From the NCBI GenBank assembly GCA_037447655.1, contig JBBHKE010001534.1:202325-266324 (forward strand): a stretch of DNA of 64,000 bases, given 5' to 3'. The position numbers and the translations under genes were made by a program. Positions 1-12,641 of the stretch are shown piece by piece. This DNA comes from Zygnema cylindricum. Lineage: Eukaryota; Streptophyta; Zygnematophyceae; Zygnematales; Zygnemataceae. Within the stretch, counting starts at the first letter, position 1. Each line of letters starts with the position of its first letter. The notes beneath the pieces were generated by a model, which saw nothing but the letters and a program-made list of their open reading frames with translations, was not told the DNA's origin and made no database searches.

Positions 1-203
1 AAGGCGACGTAACAGTAAAGTCTCAGATTTGGCCGTCTGGCACTTCATAAGGTGAGTCACAAAGGTGTCACTTGAAGTTGAACAGCATTTTCTGAATTTT
101 ACACTTAGCTGAAACTAAGGAAGTTTCTTTTTGTTCTTTTAACCTTGTTGTAGGACATTGATTGGTTTTTTTTTTTCCTTTGGATGTTGGACTGAATGCA
201 TAG

Positions 204-1371
204 GCAGATGGAGGGGAAGCAGTAGAAATGTTCGATGTGTTAACTGCTTCGCGGCTTTCGGTAGGGCAAGAAGCTCTGATCGACTACGGCCTTCATATGT
301 CGACTGAGTTTCTCATCTCGTTTGGCTTTGTGCCAAAAGGGAATCATTTCGATAAGGTTCAGCTTTATGGTGATGTCCAGGTTTACTTTTACAGCTTTTG
401 ATTTAGTTTTTTTTTATCGCTGATCCAGCATCATGTCCTACTTTCTTGTCCATTATCCGATGTGGGCTCTTCCAGTTACATGTTTGTTGAGGTAGAAACT
501 GAAGTCATGTTAGGATGCAACTTGCAGGCATAGATGATGTAGACGAACGTGTTCATTAAGTTTCCTCTATCGAATGGCCAAGTTGGCTGTCTTCTGGTTG
601 GTCAATCCAAAGCTGCTTTTATTGTTGCATGCAGTAGCAATATGGTTGCGACTTTTTTATGCTGTTTTTGCCGAACCAACACCGTCCAATAAGTCTGTAT
701 CGTTTTGAATAAAATGTCTGAGTATCTAAACAATGTCTGTAATTCTTATACTGGAATTGCAACAGGATGTATTCCAACAGAAACGGTACTTTATATTTTG
801 CTGCTGCATGCCCGTGACCGAGAGGAAATATCTTTAATTCAAAACTGTTTGGAAGGAGATACAGGCTGGGAAGCTGCTGTGTCTCTCGCGACACGCAAGT
901 CGGGCGGTAAACACCATTTGCTTTTTCCTCCATGCCAGCAAATTATGCTCATGAACATGGTTGATTGCCATGTAAAACCTGAATAAGGTTCAATAAGAAT
1001 TTATCGTTCTGTTGTTTCTAATACAAAACTACCGCAGTGTGTGTGGCTCTGCTTTTTGCTTCATATGTTGATGGCTTCAACTGTTCCTTTCGCAGCTCGA
1101 CAGCTCATGCAACGCTGTAAAGCACTTCTGGATGCTTATGCCACAACATATGATGAAGATGATGAGCTTTTGAAATATTTTTTGTCAAAACAAGAGAGAG
1201 AACTACAACCATTTGATGATGAAGCGATGTTACAACGCTAAAGAGCATCGCATGGCAGAGAAACTCATGCTCAAAAATGCCATGCTAGTTGCTCGACGAT
1301 TGAGACCTACAAAGCTCTGTAGGCGACATGTGTATGAAAAGGTTGGATTGTTGAATTTAAGGGCGTGCTAA
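204..1371 (+). CDS. SET-domain protein lysine methyltransferase, C-terminal part (Rubisco-LSMT/SETD3-6 type), probably frameshifted
   Basis: Three coding blocks are visible. Block 1 (204-380, after a TAG acceptor) encodes the end of a SET domain, including GQEALIDYG, then FLISFGFVPKGNHFD, the usual tail of RLSMT/SETD3/SETD6 enzymes. Block 2 starts near 694-723 (acceptor not settled) and ends at 906. Block 3 starts at 1096 after a CGCAG acceptor. The 906/1096 junction is phase-consistent (GT donor at 907), and block 3 begins as the Rubis-subs-bind domain (LLDAYATTYDEDDELL). The frame stops at TAA 1239-1241, but the +1 frame immediately continues with family-like HRMAEKLMLKNAML to TAA at 1369-1371. 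I therefore infer a one-base frameshift near 1226-1232, either a mutation or a sequencing error. Such enzymes methylate lysine or histidine on proteins; the substrate cannot be read here. The N-terminus lies outside the window or in unrecognised upstream exons. Confidence 0.72.
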
Positions 1372-2253
1372 ATCAGTAGGGAAATTACCTAGTACAAAGG
1401 TGTGGAGGGAAGCTGTAGTAATAGATGTGGAAATGTACAAGATATTGAACATAAGCCTTACGGTGTTTAGATCAGGAACTTTCTGGACTGCGATACCTCA
1501 AAAAATTCCTGATAGATATCATCCTAGAACTACACCATAGTTTTTTATTTTTTTTAGTTTTTTTATCGTTATCTTGTTCTACACCTGATGTCATTTTTCC
1601 TTGAATGAATTTCACCTTCAGCCTTTTTGGGAAATTTGACTTATTCTGAATAGCAGAGCTGTTCCAATATGTATGCTAGATATATGCCTTCTGTTTTCTT
1701 CCTTTCTGTTACTTAAAATCCTATTCTCCGCCAGCTGTGCATTGTTGTTTTGAATCAAGAGCTCATTATGGACAAAACTTGTCACGAAGATACTGGCGGT
1801 GTTAGCAGATTATGACAATGGTGATGGCATGGTGACAATATTTAAGAAGTATTAGAGCTAAGCTTTCATCTGTATGACAGTTCGATATAGTACAACAGAG
1901 AAACAGTTCCAAGTGTGAACAAAGAGGTTATTCTCACATGCTCTCCTTCTTTCATACTCACTTCAAAATGGTCATGGACAGTTGTTATTTAAATTTTACC
2001 ATGCTTCCTGATTGCAAAAAGATGTTAAGAGCCTTTATACTACAGACATGTTTTCTTCCTACAAAATCCAAATTATTTTACGTTGCAAATTCAGATTTTT
2101 CATGAGCTTGATTGGCAATCGCCTAAACAATCTTGGTAAAATTATGAACATGTGCTTACAAAGATATCAGCAAAGGACTTCATGATTTACAGGGAGAGAA
2201 TGCACATATACTTCACAAGTATATAATTTTAACACACGTTTTCTTTGTAAATG
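1372..2253. other. intergenic interval between convergent genes
   Basis: AT-rich sequence between the 3' ends of two convergent genes. I see no coding exon, RNA gene or repeat; it should hold both 3' UTRs. Confidence 0.6.
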
Positions 2254-5200
2254 TTAGCAAACAGACGTTTGTACAAACATACAATTTTCTTGGCCGTACA
2301 TTCCTGTGCAGTGAACCAATGTAAAGCTCAGCTTTTCAACTGCTTGTCTCACTGTGCCAAATATGCTCAGCACCTGACTCCCTGTAAAAATTGGTTCTAA
2401 ACGAAGCACTAACTGGCAAATAGGATTCGATGGTGTGGTTTGTGCTAAAACATCCGTAATTGTCGTTAACGTATTATTGTTGACTGCTAACATCAGCAAA
2501 TCAGTCCTATTGGAACCCATTTTCCTTATGGTTGTTTCTATGGGATCAGAAGGAGATGAAGAAGGCAATAACAGATGTTGTACATGGTCAACTTCCAAAC
2601 TAAATGTCCAATCTTTCAAAATTATACCTTTTAGTAAACCTGACAAATATTGATTGCCATTACTCCCAACCAACTTGGTATGGACTACAAGTACTGTACA
2701 ATTTGTTCGTTTCTGTAACTCCTCCACCAAAACGTCGTCACCGAACTGTACGGAATAAACAATGCTCGAACTGTTTAAAGCGTCAAGGTGAACAGGTACA
2801 CGGGATTTTCCAAGGACAGTATGTTGACCCCAACTCCCTATCCGACAAACAACTTCTGCCGGAGGGCCAATATACACTCCAGGGAGAGACTGGAGTTCAG
2901 TAAATTCCTTCACACAAGAATCGAATGATCGACCTTTCATAACTTCTCGAACAGTAGAATAGTTTGATCCTACCAACTGATCGTAAATTGCCTCCCATCC
3001 CTCTTCCCATTTATGTTTGACAAAACAAAGTTTCAAGTTAGGATTCTTTCCCGGCCAACTCCACTTTCTGACGTAGCTGTCCAATATTTCCCTATTCCAC
3101 GTCAAATTTCCAGACGCCGGAGTACACGGGGCACATTTGGCTCCATTCTTTGGACCTTCGCTAGACAATGCCACAATAGGAACACCCCATTCACTAAATG
3201 TAATAGGATGGACGCGTCTCGTCAAGACACAAAAATCAACATCCGTTTCTACAGCTTTAATTCCATACAAGGAAAGTTGCTGCTTGAATGACGCCTCCGA
3301 GTTTAAGAACTTGATTTTTTTCTCATTCAACTTTTCCAACAAGCTCAAACGGCTAAGTGCGACTAGACTCTCATTAAAACCTCCGAAGCCAAATCGGTCA
3401 TTGAAACCGTTATAACTTGAACCCTCGGGAACAACATAAGTGTTTTGTTTGACAGACAGAACAGGAGGGGGACCGTTCCAAAAAGTGTCCAGTCGTGTCC
3501 GTATAATCCAGGTGTATTCAACTGAGTGTTCTTTCCTGAAATCGTCGATCAGATCCAAACAACCTTCGACAAGTTTAAAGTAGTGCAGAAGGCCCTGTCA
3601 AATAGAAACAAAAGATAAAAAGTAATGAACAACCACAGAAAAATCTTACGACATAAATAAAAACTCGACTTGAATGTTTGTTCCAGAATGTTTCATTACA
3701 CAACAAACTAGTGCCATTCTGTTAACTAGTACCATTCTATTAACAAGTACACGATCCAATACCAATTTAAATCCATAAACCATTCCACACCAGATTATGT
3801 TCTGTTTAAGCTGGATTCATCTTTTGGAGGATAAAAACTGGTTAAATTGAACCATAAACAGTGCGGACAACATTCTTTGTTGTAAACCAAATTACAACTA
3901 CATGACAAATACTTGAAATACTTTAAGACAGTTTGTTTGCAAAACTTTGATGAAATGGGCGTGCTCTGAATGCCAGACTTACCTGAATACCTCTGGGCGA
4001 ACCGGCACCGGACAGCACATTTATGTGAGCTTCTTCTTCTAGCCACGGCCACTGTGGAGCCACACATATACGGGAGAGATTTGGAACATCTTTCAAGAGT
4101 GTCACTGTGTGAGTCTTATGGTCCAAAACCATGTTCACAAACACATCTGCATTGGGGTAGGCACTGAGCAAATGCTCTTTGATTGAAGGCCCCGTCAATT
4201 CAAAGTCTCTGGCGGCACCAACCAGACATATGGCTCCTCGTTCAGGTCCCTGAACACAAAAAAAGAAAATGGCGAATTATAAAGTTGTTAAGGACTACGT
4301 ATCCACTGGAAGTTTTGGCAAAGGCATCAAGCAGAGGGGGAGAGAGGATTAGAGCTCAATACATAAACACGAGAAGAAACAATCAATAAAATTAAGAAAG
4401 TGAGGAAGATATGGAGAGGGAGGAGTGTGAAAATGAGGGGGAGAGGGGAGCGGGAGAAGGAAGTCAGAGGGAGAGCGAGGGCGTCCTTCTATTTATGTCA
4501 AGCAGGTCATATTCATGTTTCTACTCCGAGTCAGCATCAATAGGAATGGAAGCTACAACTGCCCATGCCTGTTACTGCAAATTTATGATTGAGGCCATTG
4601 TGACCTCTGTTTCAGTAACCATCTAAAATAGCCAGAATCAGAAGCTCTGTATAAAACCATAATACACATGTTTGATTAGCCAAATGATGATCCATGACTA
4701 ACAACAGTTTCATTCGAGCAGAAGGAAAATGAGTCTAGAGGTTAGAATCCATATGTTCATAGTGTCTACACTATCTATTGCAAGAGCTATAAAAAAGAAC
4801 TCGGTCTATATTCTGCAATTAACCAGCCTGCACTAATTCCTGGCAATGATGGCATTTTCTCCTGAATGCCATACTGAAACACATGAAAACTGGCATGAAG
4901 ACATGATACTGGAGTATCTTAACATTTACAATACTTTATAATTTAATTCACCTTCACATTCAATCCTCACTGGATTAGAGAATTGAGCTCTAAAACACAC
5001 AAATGAAGCTGAAATATAGGCATCAAACTCCTTTTGGATCCCTTATCCCCAAAGCTGGCATTAAATGCCACCAAAAAAAAAAAACATGATGATGAAAAGG
5101 TGAATGACACTTGAAGCAAACAATGAAGAGCACGTCAAGTGGTGAATTTCGACCTTCGAAAAGAAATTATTCATTTCATTCCACACACGTCACATGTTAA

Positions 5201-6109
5201 TAAGCATTAGATAGAAAACAAGGAGTGATTTCAAACTAAACGCAGATTTTAAATTGAAGGTTGCAATCAAGACTATATGCTCCCCAAATTCGTAACCGGG
5301 ATAGCTCCAGAATGTACAGTCCGATGACCCGGTTTGTATTCTACACAGAAAAATAACTTATTTTATACAAATCATGATCAGCAGATATCTTCGAATTATT
5401 TACTCGTTGAAAGTTAATGACAAACTGAATTTTTCCGTAGACATGCTCATCACAAGCTAATTGTTGTCCATGCACTTTCACAAAGTGCTGTTTGGTTTGC
5501 ATGTCTGATAGAAGAAATTGACTTTTTAGTGCATGCGAAACTGGATCAATAAAACTGCTCCTAAAGTTGAAAAGTTTCCGAAAATTCAGCCACTTTACAG
5601 CTTCCGGCAACAACATAACCAAATGTCTATCCTATTTTCTTTCAACATTACATGGTAACTCTCTGTTTGCATCTTGAAAAATTATATCATAAGAGTGCAT
5701 TCACCATATGCTTTACACTTGAGTTTCTAAATCTGAATACTGCAATTTTCTCGTTCATATGAAAAGAACGAGATAAGGGAGCCAAGGTCAAGGTTCATAG
5801 TTTATATCAAGATTAAGTTCAAGATTTTGCTTGGAACTGTGTGAATGTTCTGCAGATACTGGTCAACATTTCGAAAAAATGACTCACCTGCTCTTTTAAA
5901 TATCTCGCAGTATTTGTCAACGTAATATTTGTCCATGTCGTATTTGTCAATTCTCCAGCATCTCCCTCTCCAGCTTCTTTAGCAATAGGGGACTTGACAA
6001 AGCTTTTCACGAACCAACAAGAGAACCCGACTGACAAACAGACAATAACAGTCCCGAACCACTTTCCTTTTGATGCCTTCCAGAAAGCTGGAAACATCGA
6101 AGTCGACAT
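2254..6109 (-). CDS. type II membrane protein: GT-like DUF7796-type domain fused to METTL24/FkbM-like domain, 3 exons
   Basis: Exons 6109-5888, 4249-3983 and 3594-2254 are joined by GT-AG introns, all phase 0, giving 609 residues. The ATG at 6109 is followed by a signal anchor at about residues 17-34 after a lysine-rich N-terminus, so a Golgi type II protein is likely. Exon 2 carries GAICLVGAARDFELTGPSI and YPNADVFVN; exon 3 begins GLLHYFKLVEGCL and then YTWIIRTRLDTFW. I recognise these blocks from an uncharacterised plant family (Pfam DUF7796, from memory) with a glycosyltransferase-like look. From about residue 385 the sequence resembles METTL24/FkbM-type methyltransferases (VYSVQFGDD, LLMLAVNNN, ending in a VEKL.F.LVHCTG block), but the SAM-binding glycines and the usual D.EG motif are eroded, so activity is doubtful. 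Several N-x-S/T sites fit a lumenal fate. Substrate unknown. Confidence 0.8.
4250..5887 (-). other. first intron of the GT-like/methyltransferase-like gene
   Basis: Donor GTGAGT follows the codon at 5888-5890 and the acceptor TTCAG ends at 4250. The 1638-bp intron contains a purine-rich stretch (about 4400-4480) and no exon that I recognise. The second intron (3982-3595, donor GTAAGT) is 388 bp. Confidence 0.75.
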
Positions 6110-6560
6110 TACAGACGGACAACAAATGAGTGAATATCGTCGTTCCCAACCTGTTCAACTCAGCTTAAGATCAATATAAATCGTATTCGATAAATTGAAT
6201 AATAAAAGACGGCGTTTTACTGGATTGTAACCAGGATCCACGCAGTTTTATTAATGATGAATGATACTGATATACTTACTATACTGTCACCACTGATAAA
6301 ATCGCTTGCAATACCACAGCTCACAAAAGGTTACCAAAACGGAAACATTCACGACTCATTAACACATCACATCGACCAACATACAGATTTATTACGAAAC
6401 TCGCTCTAGCTCTTCCTTTTCTCCTCTCTGCTCACTGCAATACTCTGACACAAAAGAGGCCTGAAGATAACTGTATGGTACAATGAGTGTAGACGGCACA
6501 ATTACTGACAAAGCAAAATAGTGCCGGAAGCATATTGTATATTGTCGACGCTACAAACGT
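6110..6560. promoter_or_regulatory. upstream region of the 2254-6109 gene
   Basis: This 450-bp stretch lies just upstream of the start codon and should hold the promoter. No specific motif stands out and I see no coding sequence. Confidence 0.3.
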
Positions 6561-6657
6561 TGTTCAAAAGTAGGTGAAAGTAGGCCCATACAATATGCCT
6601 ATTGTATGCAAAACATACAATATGAACATAAGACCCATATTGTATTCGGAGCTATTC

Positions 6658-6717
6658 GGACCAATTAAAACATTCGGACAAAATATTGGACCAATTAAAA
6701 CATTCGGACCAAATATT
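6658..6717 (+). repeat. tandem repeat, 2 x 30 bp
   Basis: Two adjacent 30-bp copies beginning GGACCAATTAAAACATTCGG differ at one base. Just upstream (6585-6650) is a cluster of small palindromes around ATACAATATG. Confidence 0.8.
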
Positions 6718-6849
6718 TTTATTTACACCGTCAGATTCGGACGATCGGACGGTCTCTGATCAAAGTAGCTATCTAAGAAGATAACATGAAAAGCCTATAA
6801 CACAACTTACGATAGAGGCGCCGACCAAAGGCCTACCATAAAAACGCCA

Positions 6850-7050
6850 CTTTTGAACTATGCTACAAATGAAGTATCACGGACGAAACAAAAAACGTTC
6901 AATTATCGACGGTGCAGACGAAGCATCACGACGGTGCAAACTCGTACGCGACGATACCTGGACGAAACAAACTCCTACACTAACCATATAATCGACGGTG
7001 GAGACAAAGTATCACTTGCGAAACAAACTCATAGCCTGTTCCCACCGGAA
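6850..7050. repeat. degenerate repeat block, left copy
   Basis: Irregular repetition of GACGAAACAAA-like units plus ACACTAACCATAT followed by ACGGTGGAGACAAAGTATCA. A related block lies at 9220-9385, on the other side of the 7297-8998 transposon. Confidence 0.45.
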
Positions 7051-7322
7051 AAAAATTCACTTCCGCAACAGACGGGCGTTCGAATAATGTACGGATTTCC
7101 GAGCACCGACTTTTTTTTTTCGGAAATTTTCGGAAAACCGTACAAACTAACTTCCTCAAAATATTGGGGGATATTGAAGTCGGGTTAAAGTACAGTACTG
7201 TAGCGTATTTATGTGAAACAGACCAACGGTAACCCGAAAAGCTGACGTAGCAAAAACAACATCATAACGGCTATTTCGTTGTTTTCGCGTGTATTACGGT
7301 GTGTCCCCATGTGTTCAAGTAA

Positions 7323-8018
7323 GGGTGGACTTCCATTAGCGAAAAAGTGGGGTTTTTTACTGAAGGCCGTACCTTTTCGTACAGGTTCGTACATATATAT
7401 TTTTTTTTCAACGAAAACAACATTACAGAAAATTGTCCAAGGTTGTAGGCGTAAATTAGGACCGTCGGATTTTAATTACACTTTTTATCCGTGACGCCAC
7501 GTCACTAACCTACAGTTTTCTAAGACCGTGCACAGTGAGGACAATTCTCGAATACAGAACGTGTAAAAATAGGCCGCGTGGAAAAGGTAAAAAGAATCCA
7601 CGATGAGCGCGCGTGTATGTGCGTACACGTCGCAAGGGCCATGTGCCTTTCGCCAGGGTGGCTGCGAATCCGCCGAAATTATTCCGTCACGCTCCCACCA
7701 TCAAAGTTTGCCGCCGCCTTTTTGTCGTTGCGTTTTGAAATTTTGGGTAGTACATTTAATGCCCTCTGTACGAGTCATTAATTACCTCCGCTGGTACAGA
7801 TATTATCTCCGCTGGTACAGATATTACCTCCGCTCGTACAGATATTGCGTTCTGACATTGCATTCGAAGATTCTTTCCAGATTTTAAGCATCGAATATTA
7901 AACTACGTGTTACCAACCAGAATGAGCCACGCAGGTTTACAGACGCGACCTCATGGAAGGCACGCCCTTCAGTAAAATTTTCCGTACAATTACTGGGACG
8001 CCTAATGGAAGTCCACCC
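7323..8018. mobile_element. PIF/Harbinger-like MITE nested in the previous one
   Basis: The termini GGGTGGACTTCCATTAG and CTAATGGAAGTCCACCC are inverted copies, flanked on both sides by TAA (7320-7322 and 8019-8021). A second inverted block, TTTACTGAAGG, lies about 30 bp further in at each end. Length 696 bp, with no transposase. It sits 23 bp inside the host element's left end. Confidence 0.8.
7781..7843 (+). repeat. minisatellite, 3 x 21 bp
   Basis: Three consecutive 21-bp units starting ATTACCTCCGCTGGTACAGA with two substitutions among them, inside the nested MITE. Confidence 0.85.
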
Positions 8019-8512
8019 TAAGTGTTTTTTCCAGTCGTTTTCACAGAAAATGAGACCTGCAACGAGAAAATATCACGCCGTACGAAAAATGGGCAAAAAC
8101 ACAAGTACATTTTGCGTCATTTTGGAACTTGGAAGGTAAGGCAATTTGGCGTTATTATCATCGCGACCCACTTCCAGCTCATCTTCACACTTGCACTGGA
8201 ATCAAATCGCGACCTGATTTAATCAAAATACTACCCTATTGACGAATCGAAAACATGAGTCAAACGTTTTCGAAAAAAATTGTACGAAGGAAAGTACACG
8301 CTATTTTCTTCACTGCTCGTCATGCGCATGCACATAAGAAAATGACAAACATGTACGGAAAAAAAATTGCAGGGGTCGCGGACCTCCACTTTCCTTCATG
8401 GGTCCTTTGAAAATTTTTACCTCGTCCTCGTCTCTCCCCCTCTTTCTCACTCGACCGCTCCTCTTTCTCACTTATTTACACGAGATGCAAAAAAAAAATC
8501 ATAAAAATAAAA

Positions 8513-8612
<100 letters not shown>

Positions 8613-9219
8613 TTTTTATATTTTTGGTCTAAGTTTGATGGCATATGATAAAATATAAGAAAACGAAATAGGGAAGCCATGGCGGAAAATGTACGTACTG
8701 GTGACGTCACATGGTAGCATGACTTCGCTATGTCACAAAACCCTAAACATCTACAACGTCACAAAACCTCGACGTCTACAACCGTCGCCGAGTTTAGGAA
8801 TTTTCGTAGTTTTGTAGTCGTCTAAATTTTGTTTCGTAGACTGTCGCACATTTTGTAGACGTCTACAACTGTCACATATTCGAAGTAATGAACGCGTAAG
8901 TAACGATTAACATAGGCACACTTTGAAAAGTACACCGTAAAATCTGCGCTAGAATTTAAAGTAACGTTTCAAAGTTTCGGTTACATGGGGACACGCCCTT
9001 AGTAAGTACTAGTAAGTTTGAAAAACTGCAGGTTTGTTTTCGCGTGCAAGTTTGTTTTCGCGCCTATGTTTGATGACGTCGAAGCGTGTGACGTGTCACA
9101 CGACACCTTCAATCGGAGTTACGTGCCAAAAGTTTGGTGTGAACAAGACCCGTTTTCCTATGAGTTTTCAAAAAATCATCGGAATGGACAAAAAGTTACA
9201 AAAGCTCCGATGGGAATAG

Positions 9220-9385
9220 GCTACACTAACCATATTATCTATGGTACGGACAATGTATCAAGGATGAAAGAAAAAGAGTAAACGAACCATAATATTGACA
9301 GCAAAAACGTACCACGGACGAAACAAAAGGGTACATTGACGGACGCAAGATAAACGAACAAACACAACATAGACGGACGCACCGA
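9220..9385. repeat. degenerate repeat block, right copy
   Basis: Contains CTACACTAACCATATTAT, GGACAATGTATCA and GACGAAACAAAAG, matching the 6850-7050 block in order. The Harbinger-like MITE therefore appears to lie inside, or between copies of, this repeat. Confidence 0.4.
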
Positions 9386-11459
9386 TTCACATAATGTCCC
9401 AATATTCCCCCTTTCATTGTGGGAATCCTCTTCCGCAAATTAAACCAAACCTAACTTAGCTTTTACCCCTAATCATGCGTTATTGAGGTAGTAGCCACGT
9501 GAGCACTTCTTCACTAATAGGAACAAAGAAACTAAAGCTCCTTTTATCTCTCACCAAATAGCAAGTAAAGTGCCTCTAAATTTTTATTTGCCCAGTTATT
9601 TTGTAGAACACTTGATTCTAATCAAAGCTATAAACCTCATTCTATATGAAAATACTTCAATTACACATTTCCGAAATGTCCAACTCTTCAAGCATTTCTT
9701 TCACCCAAATAGCAACATTAGCTGCATGAAAGCCGCATATATTCGACCTCGGTAGAACGCAAGGCCACCTTCGGCTATAGCCTGAAACTCCTTTGAATTA
9801 AATGCATAACCAGACGTCAATTTTTCGAATTCAAAATCACATCCTCGGTTTGCATCAAAATACTCAAACACTCCAAACCACCTCTCACTTAAAACACCAA
9901 TCCAAAATCAAATATACCAACCAAGTAACCAAACATCCGTTTCGCGACCTCCCAATAAGGCTAATTCGACGCATAACAATTTCTTTGGACCATGGAAGCA
10001 ATAAGAACGTTAACAAAAATAACCAAAAGAGTTCTCACAAGCAAATACATCAAACTGTTTGTTGCTTCCCAATCTAGTTGTCTCCAAATGTTGAATGTGG
10101 TTTAGGATCATACTTAAAAAAACATGCCAACACCTCTTTGCAATATTACTCCTAGCCGAGCCTTATACTTCTAAATGCACCCTAACCACTGTAATCCCTA
10201 ATATGTATGTCAGTTCTCCCAAATCCATAACCTTGTAATTGCATCTCATATGCGCCCTTGATAGCCTAATTTGAATGAAATATTTCGAAGTCATACCAAA
10301 ATCATTGAAATAAAAGAAAAAACATGCTTTTATCCACACTTTTCTCTTTCACATACACTTTGGTATCTAATGTGGTACGAATAAAACTAAAATTTGTCGA
10401 CACCTTATGCAACCGCAAATACCATGTTCTCCGTGGTTGTTTTAATTAGTACATATATTTTCAAAATTTTGACAAAATTTTGGTTTTTAAGTCACACTAT
10501 TAACTCTCCGTTTAATAACGACATTTCCACATCCATCTTATAGATATGTTTTTTACAGGCAACCGCCAATGGAACTTTCATTCTCGTATAGTTAAACTTC
10601 AGTATGAAAGCATGTGTTCCAAATGATACACCCCCATCGTTATGTTGGAACCCTTTAAATATAAGCTTTGCCTCGCATTATACAACTTTTTTTCGAAATG
10701 CTTCGTTTTTTTTTAACCTAGTTATCATTAATTCCTCTCTTATCGACCGATAAATGAACCTCGTCAAAAGTACCATTACCCAAAAGCGGTTGATATTCAA
10801 TCTTTTACACGAGCTACCACTTCATTTTTTACTTACTTATATTTCGAGCCTTAGAATAACACCGAGCGTCATCCAAAAAGGAAATTAAAGCACTCCAATT
10901 ACCGTAAAAGGTTATCATCCTTCATAACCTACGAGATAAAACACATAAATTTGTATATTGATCTCTTTTCCACTAAGTCGTGCAGCAAGGCAACTATGGC
11001 TTGTTTTAACTTGAACCCTAAAAATAGATTATAAAAGCACAAAATTTGAACGTCATTTCTATACGGACGAAAAAAATTAAAAATGTGTAGAAAAGTACTA
11101 AATTCAAGAGTAATCTATTCGTACGTTATCAGTGTTCGAATTGCACCATTATGTTTGAAAATCAAAATATTTGTTTGCGAAGGTAAATGGATGTCAAACA
11201 TAACGTCAGAGAGTTTTTTTCATTTCGATGGATTTAAATCCACCCTGTACGAAAGGATGGCCTTTGCCAATCGATAGGTCGCCATGGCTTGTCCGCCGTG
11301 ACTCATATCTTTTATTTCCAAGTTTACCAATCGTACACGTCAAGTGTGTGGCTAGTCTCCTCTTTGAGAACACTAGAGGACAATAGCCAAATACTAGATA
11401 GAATGAGCTTTTGCTTCAAAAACAACGAATATGAAAGTACATGTTGTTGCTCAAAAGTT
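9386..11459. other. AT-rich stretch without recognised genes
   Basis: About 2 kb of low-GC sequence with only short frames of no recognisable similarity and no repeat structure that I can see. It may be old, decayed transposon or intergenic DNA. Confidence 0.5.
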
Positions 11460-11942
11460 TGGGAAATTCTATGGGCTCCATTGCCACACAGAATTCACAG
11501 ATCCAAAGAAGCTAATCTAGATAGTGCCGACTCCAAGTTTATATAAACCCAAATGATTGACCCCTTGACAATCAGAACCCCATTACTGCTTCACCCTAGT
11601 GAAATAAGACTTTCTGTGTGCCCAGTTCCACCTCAGAATACAAAGTTAGAATATGAGGTTTTGAAAACATTCCCCACTTTGACTTTCCCTAAGAAATGCA
11701 ACCACCGTGGTAAGAAAACACGCTGACCGATTACACCCTTGTGTAGCCAGCACTTCGCTGAATCGGTAGCAAGAAGAATCATTAAATTTGGTCAACTGAG
11801 TTGATCGATATGGCTGGCCAAAGTTAGCCTTTTATACAAGAGTGCTTTGTGGGAGAGAGGCGGCTATCTACCAAAATATTTTAAGTCATAAAACCCCTCT
11901 CTAAGCCCCCTAGTATTGATGTACGAACCAATGATATGACTG

Positions 11943-11987
11943 TACCATACAAAAAGGTACTACGGCCGATGTACTTTTTGTACGGTA
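11943..11987. promoter_or_regulatory. GTAC-rich inverted repeat in the LTR
   Basis: Arms TACCATACAAAAAGGTAC (11943-11960) and GTACTTTTTGTACGGTA (11971-11987) are near-perfect inverted copies around a 10-bp spacer. Equivalent dyads occur in every related LTR in the window. Confidence 0.6.
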
Positions 11988-12365
11988 TGTGAACGTTATG
12001 GCCATTGAGTGGACGCGTGTCCGCATTTTACTCGTCCATATGTTCCCTGAAATTCTCGCGACTAAATGTTATCTCTCCACGTGTCGCCAGGTCACACCAC
12101 GTCTGAAAACGCCAAGGTGACCATTCCGGAATTCTAGCTCGCACCACAGTCGTCGATGAACACCGACATTTAATTTTGACCGTCAAAAATATGTGCGCGG
12201 TATTTGTTTCACCGTCGAAACAAATGCGCGGTATTTGTTTCGCGATGTACCATAAACCGTACTATTGTAAACTGTATCTATGTACCAAGAATCTATTCGC
12301 GCCGTTAAATGAATTCTTCTATGAGTACATGTTTAAATAATTATCTAACTATATATAGTTCAGCA

Positions 12366-12460
12366 ATGGTCTAGACTAAACGGACAAAGCTAACGTCTAC
12401 ATGTAATCTGACGGACAGTAGGTACCAGGTTCAATTCCTAGGTTTGTCGAACCTCTTTTT
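12366..12460 (+). other. tRNA-like pol III module, antisense in LTR (copia-1)
   Basis: The B-box GGTTCAATTCC at 12428-12438 fits the pol III consensus. An A-box-like stretch (ACGGACAAAGCTAACG) lies about 50 bp upstream and a TTTTT run is at 12456-12460. It runs antisense to the element, about 180-275 bp from the U3 end. Confidence 0.5.
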
Positions 12461-12641
12461 GGTAAGTTTACCAATTTCTACTTCGTCTCACTAAAAGGCC
12501 TAGGCAGCCACGGCTCTAACTCCCTATTCAACCTTCAGTGACTACAACAAGTGTGGGGGCTTGGAGAAGGGAGTTGGGGGCAGACTGCCTTTGCCTTTTT
12601 CCTATCCTAATACAGACCTAGAAAATACACAAATATCAACA

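Larger units (their letters stand above)
11460..12641 (-). mobile_element. 3' LTR of an old Ty1/copia element (copia-1)
   Basis: On the minus strand it starts TGTTGATATTTG and ends next to the inverted-repeat hairpin at 11467-11497. It shares long stretches with 14431-15353 (for example CCCCACTTTGACTTTCCCT) but is clearly diverged. It carries the GTAC dyad (11943-11987) and the antisense tRNA-like module (12366-12460) seen in the other LTR families. Confidence 0.75.

Noticed and set aside
1-60. Upstream exon of the SET gene ending at a GTGAGT near 52
   Set aside because: None of the three frames joins the SET block at 204 without a stop, so the exon could not be supported.
9802-10077. 91-codon frame as a small gene
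   Set aside because: Low-complexity composition, no similarity recognised and no supporting splice or promoter signals.
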